This document shows, one piece after another, positions 62,501 through 64,000 of a DNA stretch of 64,000 nucleotides. Source of the DNA: Mimachlamys varia. Lineage: Eukaryota > Mollusca > Bivalvia > Pectinida > Pectinidae. How positions within the stretch are numbered: position 1 is the stretch's first letter; every line of letters begins with the position of its first letter. The notes beneath the pieces are model-generated. The model searched no databases. It was not told where the DNA came from and was given only the letters and a program-made list of their open reading frames with translations. Where the stretch lies: contig OX392535.1 of NCBI GenBank assembly GCA_947623455.1, positions 39,270,688 through 39,334,687 of the forward strand. Reading direction: 5' to 3'. Both the position numbers and the translations under genes were made by a program.

Positions 62501-62518
62501 GTCCTCACCAACCAAAGT
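13786..62518 (-). CDS. 20-exon gene: solenoid - coiled coil - Death - TIR - TIR - CaaX protein (5' end missing)
   Basis: Twenty exons joined on the minus strand give 1371 codons plus stop, with no internal stop. All 19 introns have GT-AG borders and every junction agrees in phase, which is strong evidence for one gene. Order: alpha-helical solenoid (residues about 1-762), coiled coil 763-837, Death domain about 844-926, TIR 1 about 942-1070, linker, TIR 2 about 1134-1265, low-complexity tail and CTLL end. Residues are numbered from the first codon in the window; no start Met is seen upstream, so the N-terminus is incomplete. Both TIRs keep the glutamate (E1014, E1206) at the position used by NAD-cleaving TIRs such as SARM1. 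Known families suggest innate immune or NAD-linked signalling; this is inference. About 30 kb of the locus is intronic tandem repeat. No gene name is assigned. Confidence 0.88.
14709..14812 (-). CDS. TIR gene exon 19, linker between the TIR domains
   Basis: 104 nt, residues 1094-1128. Acceptor TTTTATACACACAG, donor GTATGT. EYKDWWVPVAEEIVITKKKD then a Ser/Thr/Gln-rich stretch with no domain recognised. It is phase-consistent on both sides. Confidence 0.85.
14813..15434 (-). other. Intron 18-19
   Basis: AT-rich, no embedded gene. Its 5' end carries the duplicated exon 18 end and donor (15383-15427). Confidence 0.75.
15383..15476 (-). repeat. 47-bp direct duplication across the exon 18 donor
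   Basis: The segment from CCCCAGACATAAGAGATTCG to the ATACAT end is present twice in a row. The upstream copy (sense direction) is the true exon 18 end and donor; the second carries the same exon end with a second GTAGGT. Confidence 0.9.
15435..15672 (-). CDS. TIR gene exon 18, second part of TIR 1
   Basis: 238 nt, residues 1015-1093 plus one base. Acceptor TTTTTTAATTTGCCAG, donor GTAGGT at 15434. VNLSVNLGKPMIPLLMEKM and AWPPKGSMGPIFSEYLFVRF match the C-terminal half of this TIR type. The exon end and donor are duplicated once just downstream (15383-15427). Confidence 0.88.
15673..16566 (-). other. Intron 17-18, with a degenerate roughly 36-bp repeat
   Basis: Between about 15816 and 16020 motifs such as 'gatatcgccacaagtgcacca' recur every roughly 36 bp in degenerate form. 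A + strand frame through it is repetitive and I do not call it a gene. Confidence 0.55.
16567..16823 (-). CDS. TIR gene exon 17, first part of TIR 1
   Basis: 257 nt, residues 929-1014. Acceptor TTTGTTGTTACCAG, donor GTGAGT. IFLSYQWGHQEEV is the TIR beta-A strand and box 1, and GYECWMDIGQMGGGD is the loop region after beta-B. The exon ends SPNCNRE, with the catalytic-position glutamate E1014 as its final residue, so the intron splits TIR 1 immediately after it. Confidence 0.9.
16824..17117 (-). other. 3' part of intron 16-17, AT-rich
   Basis: AT-rich with a short GT microsatellite near 17073-17090. No gene is seen. Confidence 0.65.
17118..24345. repeat. 33-bp minisatellite, about 212 core copies (17340-24335), in intron 16-17
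   Basis: The unit holds GCTGACACTAACCTCGCCCT plus a variable 13-base part. Main variation is at four positions (TTATTGTT, TTGTTGTT, TTGATGTT, TTGATATT) and CTATTCC against CTATGCC. Because 33 is a multiple of three, frames stay open for kilobases on both strands. The left edge (17118-17340) is diverged, and copies of part of that edge reappear inside at 22021 and 23143. Single-base losses occur near 19770, 20005 and 20492. Confidence 0.97.
22021..24264. repeat. 1122-bp higher-order duplication in the 33-bp array
   Basis: The diverged segment beginning TTCCTTATAGTTGTTGACCC occurs at 17233, 22021 and 23143. The last two are 1122 bp (34 units) apart, and the blocks after them start with the same order of unit variants. 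Confidence 0.8.
24640..25212. repeat. Diverged 32-bp repeat, about 17 copies, between the 33-bp array and exon 16
   Basis: The unit holds TTGGTTTGGTTACCCTAACC and 'ttgacctatttc'. It is alignable to the 33-bp unit and appears to be its older, degraded edge. It ends about 30 bp from the exon 16 donor. Confidence 0.85.
25244..25517 (-). CDS. TIR gene exon 16, Death domain
   Basis: 274 nt, residues 838-928 plus one base. Acceptor CCTATTTTATAG. Donor GTCAGT is chosen because it alone leaves the one base needed by exon 17 with its best acceptor; an alternative pair (GTAGGT with an acceptor two bases later) would also be in frame. Death-domain pattern: DWRLLAKRLGYSPDDIKGW (residues 860-878), LLSEWYATH, then AVLTILQEMNRMDGAAIVE. 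Confidence 0.88.
25518..26180 (-). other. 3' part of intron 15-16
   Basis: AT-rich, no gene or clear repeat. Confidence 0.6.
26181..26597. repeat. 58-bp and 43-bp tandem repeats abutting the exon 15 donor
   Basis: Five to six copies of a 58-bp unit (containing ATCTCCTCTACCTCTGAC and TTCTGCCAAAGGTTGCC) pass into two to three copies of a 43-bp unit (GCTTAGATCCATCTCTAATA). Homology ends within about six bases of the exon 15 edge, so the donor GTAGGC lies at the end of a repeat unit. Confidence 0.9.
26598..26820 (-). CDS. TIR gene exon 15, coiled coil
   Basis: 223 nt, residues 763-837. The acceptor ATTCCATATTAAG is weak in pyrimidines but is the only one giving an open frame in phase. Donor GTAGGC. 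The exon is almost entirely heptad sequence, including the near-identical heptads KTVKKDM, KTVKKDV and KVVKKDL (residues 804-824), and probably drives self-association. A tandem repeat runs up to its donor. Confidence 0.85.
26821..27235 (-). other. Intron 14-15
   Basis: AT-rich, nothing else recognised. Confidence 0.7.
27236..27468 (-). CDS. TIR gene exon 14
   Basis: 233 nt, residues 686-762 plus two bases. Acceptor TTTCTCATTCACAG, donor GTAAGA. MVKTIMKEFINLSQRCEN, ITVINGARSLAVMHG and VALRDMATLMLNAMDGV close the solenoid region. Confidence 0.87.
27469..27859 (-). other. Intron 13-14
   Basis: Contains a short 7-bp tandem (TGCTAAA, three to four copies) near 27558-27580. No gene is seen. Confidence 0.7.
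27860..28072 (-). CDS. TIR gene exon 13
   Basis: 213 nt, exactly 71 codons, residues 615-685. Acceptor TTGATGTTTCAG, donor GTGAGT. Helices LFTQADIDGIIEKYVDSK, YNTLVSFSKVLVKKPDLFG and LAHAIDVIGVSLASKKK. It is a symmetric phase 0-0 exon, so skipping it would keep the frame. Confidence 0.87.
28073..29126 (-). other. 3' part of intron 12-13
   Basis: AT-rich. No gene or clear repeat. Confidence 0.6.
29127..29353. mobile_element. MITE-like element beside the exon 12 donor
   Basis: Ends TGTAAACCAAATAAATTTCG (left) and, read from the right, TGTAAACCACCTTATTTTCG form inverted repeats. AT-rich flanks (ATATA) could be the target duplication. There is no coding capacity. The right end is about 12 bp from the donor hexamer of exon 12. 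Confidence 0.75.
29372..29520 (-). CDS. TIR gene exon 12
   Basis: 149 nt, residues 565-614. Acceptor CTTTTTTTCTTAG, donor GTACGT. FNDVMQAMLADPTETSKGA then HSTLILDMAEKQPD. A MITE-like element begins about 12 bp beyond the donor hexamer. Confidence 0.85.
29720..30709. repeat. 30-bp tandem repeat (two blocks) reaching the exon 11 donor
   Basis: The unit contains 'aaataggtgtagggccaatg' and 'acagtccatc'. A degenerate block lies at 29720-30010 and a regular block at 30270-30709, separated by an interspersed repeat. Repeat homology continues to the exon 11 edge, so the donor GTATGC lies within the last unit. Confidence 0.88.
30040..30250. repeat. Interspersed repeat between the two 30-bp blocks
   Basis: Contains 'aaagggccataactctgaaa', 'gtgtgaagtttcttaacatc' and 'aacgaacggacgaac', motifs I recognise from dispersed repeats in bivalve genomes. 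The family name is not known to me. Confidence 0.5.
30710..30911 (-). CDS. TIR gene exon 11
   Basis: 202 nt, residues 498-564 plus one base. Acceptor TTTTTTTGCAG, donor GTATGC. Strongly helical: HKAANALLPAVIKQRSHDVE, LKKTAVSVLQNFVSYG and LLIPHLDIFIKWYQE. A 30-bp tandem repeat begins at the donor. Confidence 0.88.
30946..31144. mobile_element. MITE-like element (CGCGAA family), intron 10-11
   Basis: Ends CAGTTGTTAAAT and, from the other side, TTAGTTGCTAAT. The interior has TTAAATTTCGCGAATTTTG and shares its whole layout with 63248-63462. Confidence 0.65.
31195..31480 (+). repeat. Interspersed repeat family F (two partial copies)
   Basis: Carries AGAGAATACCAACACGTCAA, CCGAACTAAAAATCGATTAA and 'ggaagagttagcgtcttctg', shared with copies near 52308, 55625, 58527, 58891, 60612 (reversed), 62545 and 62815 (reversed). 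Confidence 0.75.
31538..31697 (-). CDS. TIR gene exon 10, first after the 20-kb array
   Basis: 160 nt, residues 444-497. Acceptor TTATTGCTTTCAG, donor GTAAGC. Only about 27 nt of non-repeat DNA separates the acceptor from the 24-bp array, so the branch point must lie in that short stretch or in the array itself. Protein STGKDMPVDLNKSYIKVILF and SEETIYLEIAAYILDRFALK. Confidence 0.87.
31722..51835. repeat. 24-bp minisatellite, about 20.1 kb and over 800 copies, filling intron 9-10
   Basis: The core is ACAGATTGGGAGGGTGACC followed by GACAT; 25-bp variants have CTACAAT or CTACACC. The + strand is G-rich (two GGG runs per unit), so the spliced gene's transcript is C-rich. Marker units such as CATATTGGGACCGACG and G-run units reveal nested duplications. 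The array starts about 27 nt from the exon 10 acceptor and ends about 330 bp from the exon 9 donor. Frames open in several phases on both strands are a by-product. Confidence 0.98.
35110..43465. repeat. 4.2-kb higher-order tandem duplication in the 24-bp array
   Basis: Landmarks at 35309, 35557, 36489, 37582, 37923 and 38782 recur exactly 4223 bp later (39532, 39780, 40712, 41805, 42146, 43005). The copies are adjacent. The left copy lacks about 72 bp near 35300. Within each copy a 1200-bp duplication is visible (37582 to 38782, and 41805 to 43005). Confidence 0.85.
51836..52162 (-). other. 5' part of intron 9-10
   Basis: About 330 bp of AT-rich DNA between the 24-bp array and the exon 9 donor. 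Nothing recognised. Confidence 0.7.
52163..52293 (-). CDS. TIR gene exon 9, last before the 20-kb array
   Basis: 131 nt, residues 401-443 plus two bases (AG). Acceptor TTTATTTTCCAG, donor GTAATT. VVPGLMKRLIVLVMDREYP then TAFLIFRHLMRIWLDAF. Its two leftover bases are completed correctly by exon 10, more than 20 kb away, which supports splicing across the whole array. Confidence 0.85.
52308..52530 (+). repeat. Interspersed repeat family F, intron 8-9
   Basis: AGAGAATACCGAAGCGTCAA, CTCAAAATCGATTAAACTAG and 'ggaagagtaaaagtcttcta' in the same order as in the other copies. Confidence 0.8.
52531..52980 (-). other. Intron 8-9, unique AT-rich part
   Basis: Nothing recognised. Confidence 0.55.
52981..53196 (-). 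mobile_element. tRNA-derived SINE, minus orientation
   Basis: Read on the minus strand it has an A-box-like 'ctgtggttaaga' near 53183-53164, a B-box-like GAGTTCGAAACCAACG (53128-53113), then a body with 'tttctcctggtactccggct' and CCTGTTAATAGG-like sequence, ending in an A-rich tail (52998-52981). This layout matches a SINE abundant in bivalves, from memory of its consensus motifs. Confidence 0.7.
53197..53979 (-). other. Intron 8-9, remainder
   Basis: AT-rich, with a poly-T tract at 53519-53540. No gene is seen. Confidence 0.6.
53980..54103 (-). CDS. TIR gene exon 8
   Basis: 124 nt, residues 359-400. Acceptor TAATTTTACAG, donor GTGAGT. Helices LAKISEKLVPSVAEFVLTLL and RSNFLNKFANVLRETLAFE. 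Confidence 0.85.
54360..54553 (-). CDS. TIR gene exon 7, with acidic loop
   Basis: 194 nt, residues 295-358 plus two bases. Acceptor TATTTTTGTCAG, donor GTAAGT. It holds an acidic run (DEDDDEEDED, residues about 322-331) between two helices, probably an exposed loop in the solenoid. It ends ...ADCITALHYQF. Confidence 0.85.
54554..55007 (-). other. Intron 6-7, 3' part
   Basis: AT-rich, no gene. A related fragment (ATTAACCGCTTAATAAAA) of the neighbouring palindrome lies at about 54961. Confidence 0.55.
55008..55184. repeat. Long inverted repeat (about 80-bp arms, 15-nt loop)
   Basis: The arm at 55008-55087 pairs with 55103-55184. Both arms hold CAGCTTGATACGTCAAGCGG or its complement and 'tcgactatcagacact' with few mismatches. 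It could be a foldback transposon or a hairpin-RNA source. Confidence 0.85.
55302..55428 (-). CDS. TIR gene exon 6
   Basis: 127 nt, residues 252-294. Acceptor TTATTTTTCAG, donor GTGAGA. The sequence DSAADWLTIMKGLLKCND then AAEAVYWILRLEKFMQIWNW is typical of paired antiparallel solenoid helices. Confidence 0.85.
55625..55945 (+). repeat. Interspersed repeat family F, intron 5-6
   Basis: Shares CCGAACTCAAAATCGATTAA, 'gtgttccggaaggtaagcgt' and 'gcatactaatgagcatactc' with the copies near 58527 and 58891. The last motif extends the family to more than 300 bp. Confidence 0.8.
56080..57275 (-). repeat. 78-bp tandem array made of the exon 5 end plus its splice donor, about 15 copies
   Basis: Each unit (sense strand) runs from ATGGGCCTACGAGTCCGCAG through AAACTGCACGGTAAC and the donor GTAAGT to 'cacaactagaacatagaacc'. 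The first copy is the true end of exon 5. Eleven copies keep a perfect GTAAGT; four have it altered (CTTATG or CTTAAG on the + strand). In the gene's frame each unit hits TAA straight after the donor. Another frame is open through most of the array but is out of phase with the gene. Confidence 0.93.
57220..57347 (-). CDS. TIR gene exon 5, 3' end tandemly amplified downstream
   Basis: 128 nt, residues 210-251 plus two bases. Acceptor ATTTCTGTAG, donor GTAAGT at 57219. Protein KHPEIVNTWIPVFIELLQKA then PWAYESAEKMASNCTV. The phase needs this donor, not the GTAACG seven bases earlier. The last roughly 55 bases of the exon together with the donor are repeated about 15 times in the following intron. 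Confidence 0.85.
57744..57888 (-). CDS. TIR gene exon 4
   Basis: 145 nt, residues 161-209. Acceptor TTTTATCTTACAG, donor GTAGGT. EVPEIMEYWDQVLNLMKDL then YPKIVESFEPLFRSIPEKS looks like one or two helical repeats. It ends in phase 0. Confidence 0.85.
57889..58526 (-). other. Intron 3-4, 3' part
   Basis: AT-rich. A 20-bp fragment of family F lies at 57949-57968. No gene. Confidence 0.6.
58527..58835 (+). repeat. Interspersed repeat family F
   Basis: GAGAATGCCGAAGCGTCAAT through 'gcatactaatgagtatagct' and AAAATGGCGACCATAAAAC. Confidence 0.75.
58891..59245 (+). repeat. Interspersed repeat family F, longest forward copy
   Basis: AGAGAATACCGAAGCATAAA, 'gtgttccggaagagtaagcg', 'tcttggtcacatccaagtaa' and 'gcatactaatgagcatactc', ending near 'ctggcgaccatcaa'. 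Confidence 0.8.
59780..60315. repeat. Degenerate roughly 120-130-bp tandem repeat (ACCAATCAGA family)
   Basis: GACCAATCAGA-like motifs, 'cattttgtt' and 'atacatctgcacaccaaatt' recur four to five times with strong divergence, within intron 3-4. Confidence 0.6.
60612..60810 (-). repeat. Interspersed repeat family F, reversed copy
   Basis: The reverse complement of the family: 'cttactcttccggaacacct', 'ttaattgattttgagttcgg', 'ggtattctctga'. Confidence 0.8.
60949..61088 (-). CDS. TIR gene exon 3
   Basis: 140 nt, residues 115-160 plus two bases. Acceptor TTTATTTCCAG, donor GTAACT. Amphipathic helices (LGKRLTGLKEILMQPNFG, TLSDLSSVLATIR) fit the solenoid region. Confidence 0.82.
61089..61867 (-). 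other. Intron 2-3
   Basis: AT-rich, no gene or clear repeat. Confidence 0.65.
61868..62066 (-). CDS. TIR gene exon 2
   Basis: 199 nt, residues 48-114. The acceptor TTTGTAAATTAAG is the only one that restores phase with exon 1, which leaves two bases. Donor GTAAAA. Helical, with MADLHMALNKKMGEM, and ending in a lysine/glycine-rich stretch (KGKGKKEK). Confidence 0.8.
62067..62375 (-). other. Intron 1-2
   Basis: 309 bp. Contains CGCGAAAATAACCGGCTATA near 62334-62353, possibly the end of a decayed MITE. Confidence 0.6.
62376..62518 (-). CDS. TIR gene exon 1 of the visible part
   Basis: 143 nt, residues 1-47 plus two bases. Acceptor TTTCTCTGCAG and donor GTAAGA. Only one of the three frames is open. 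The protein begins TLVGEDLTRF and contains the acidic ...EPDVELKDQARWW. The acceptor means further exons lie upstream, but I found none in 62519-64000. Confidence 0.8.
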
Positions 62519-62544
62519 CTGCAGAGAAACCACAGTAACAAAAA

Positions 62545-62990
62545 AAAATCACAGAATACCAAAGCGTCAACAAAACCATAATCCGGACTCAAAATCGATT
62601 AAACTAGACGCAAAATAGGAACAAAGGAAAGATTAACATGGAACCTTTCGTAAAATAACAAAATAATAAGACCAGGTGTTCAGGAAGAGTAAGTGTCTTC
62701 TGCTTCATCGACGACACCCGCCATGTAAATATTGGTCACATCCAAGTAAGCATCCATCCTCAAAATGAGAACCTCAAAGATCGTGATGGCCAATGTACAT
62801 AAAAACTTAATGTGACAAGTATTTACATGGCGGATGTCGTCGATGAAGCAAAAGAGGCTTACTCTTCCGGAACACCTTGTATTCTCTTGGACCTTTTACA
62901 CTTGTCTCCATGTTAATCATTTCTTTGTTTATATTTTGCTCATGATGTAATTCGGGTTATGGTTTTGTTGACGCTCCGGTATATGATAAT
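62545..62990. mobile_element. Foldback pair of family F copies
   Basis: A forward copy (62545-62765) and a reversed copy (62815-62990) face each other across about 50 bp, making a large inverted repeat just upstream of the first visible exon. Confidence 0.75.
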
Positions 62991-63247
62991 TATTTTAATG
63001 CTATGGTATAAATCTATGGTATAAATCGTTCTCAATAAACCAAGGTGTTGTCAAATGCCAATGATTTCTGCTCAGTCCTCTAAAGTAAAGCAAAGGGTCC
63101 AGAGGCCTTTATCATTCAACTGAATATTTGAGAAAGCGCTGCCACACACTGAGTATTTTTATTAGAAATGAGCAATTACAGGTTCCTGATTAAAACTTCT
63201 CCGGGGATAATCTCGGTAAAAGGATTGTCATTTCAGGTAGAAAACTG

Positions 63248-63462
63248 CATAGTTGTTAAAATTTCGTGGGTGTAAAATTCCACGAGTTTCTGTATAGAAT
63301 TAATTCGCGGGGTTTTAATTTCGCGAATCATGAAATACCTGTGAAACTTAGATTATATCGCCAAAATATAAAACTTTTCATGAGATGTTAATTTGTCGTG
63401 AATTTTGATGCAATCGAGATCATAGTGAAATTAAAACCCACGCGAATATTAGCAACTATACA
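63248..63462. mobile_element. MITE-like element (CGCGAA family), second copy
   Basis: Ends CATAGTTGTTAAA and, from the right, TATAGTTGCTAAT. The interior shares 'ttaatttcgcgaatcatgaa' and 'gaattttgatgca' with 30946-31144. Confidence 0.65.
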
Positions 63463-63699
63463 TTATATAGTAAGTCTTTTAAACTGTTATCTGTTATGAT
63501 CAACGGATTAAGTAACCAGGGGCGAGGCTTATCCATGAATATTGCTTGTTATTTAATGTCAGACACCTGTAAGCACAGTGGGATCACCTCCACAAAATAC
63601 ATATTTACACCAAGGACCGGTAGACTTTCCTACAGTCACTTGACTAGTACAAAAATACCAGGACTTTAAGTAATTATCTGATATCCGCTGTTTGGCTCA
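63463..63699. other. Unique spacer
   Basis: No gene or exon recognised. Confidence 0.5.
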
Positions 63700-64000
63700 A
63701 CCCAACCCTGCGCCTCCCGGGATATCGCGGATGATTCTTTGGGTGTAGAGAGCGTAGGCGAGATAGCCCCCTGGATATCACAGATGATTCTTGAGGTGTA
63801 GAGAGCGTAGGCGAGATAGCCCCCTGGATATCGCAGATGATTCTTGGGGTGTAAAGAGCGTAGGCAAGATAGCCCCCTGGATATCGCAGATGATTCTTGG
63901 GGTGTAAAGAGCGTAGGCGAGGGTAGCCCCCTGGATATCGCAGATGATTCTTGGGGTGTAGAGAACGTAGGCGAGGGTAGCCCCTGGGTATCGCAGATGA
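63700..64000. repeat. 53-bp tandem array running off the window
   Basis: Units start at 63721, 63774, 63827 and onward with GATATCGCAGATGATTCTTG and contain GAGCGTAGGCGAGATAGCCC. At least five copies. Confidence 0.92.

Noticed and set aside
62519..64000. Upstream exons or promoter of the TIR gene
   Set aside because: I looked for a phase-0 donor ending an open frame on the minus strand and found only repeats and AT-rich DNA, so the gene's 5' end is left open.

Overview
This is eukaryotic DNA from an animal, most likely a bivalve mollusc. The reasons are a spliced TIR/Death-domain gene of an invertebrate type, a tRNA-derived SINE with a reversed tRNA head of a kind common in bivalves, L1/Tx1-type LINE sequence, several MITE-like elements, and very large intronic minisatellites. 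The species cannot be fixed from the sequence alone.

Layout. (1) 1-5.3 kb: a LINE on the + strand with an open ORF1 and an ORF2 (endonuclease plus reverse transcriptase) broken by in-frame stops. A three-way-junction fold lies directly after ORF1. (2) 5.3-13.4 kb: mostly non-coding DNA with a 46-bp tandem array, one tRNA-Ser(AGA), microsatellites, a MITE, a decayed SINE and a 60-bp tandem. (3) 13.8-62.5 kb: one gene on the - strand. I joined it as 20 exons; all 19 junctions have GT-AG borders and agree in phase, giving 1371 codons plus stop. The 5' end is outside the window or not found. The product reads, N to C: alpha-helical (ARM/HEAT-like) solenoid, coiled coil, Death domain, TIR 1, TIR 2, a low-complexity tail with VAQPPQ repeats, and a C-terminal CaaX-type box (CTLL). 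(4) 62.5-64 kb: foldback and MITE-like repeats and the start of a 53-bp tandem array that runs off the window.

The unusual part is how the gene is packed. About 30 kb of its 49 kb is tandem repeat. A 24-bp-unit array of about 20.1 kb fills the intron between exons 9 and 10, and a 33-bp-unit array of about 7.2 kb fills most of the intron between exons 16 and 17. At least six introns have a tandem repeat that includes, abuts, or stops within about 30 bp of a splice site. In two of them the repeated unit itself contains the end of the exon plus the 5' splice donor: a 78-bp unit of about 15 copies at exon 5, and a 47-bp duplication at exon 18.

The many long open frames inside the 24-bp and 33-bp arrays follow from unit lengths divisible by three, and I do not annotate them as genes. 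The gene's likely role, by domain logic only, is cytosolic or membrane-tethered innate immune or NAD-linked signalling.
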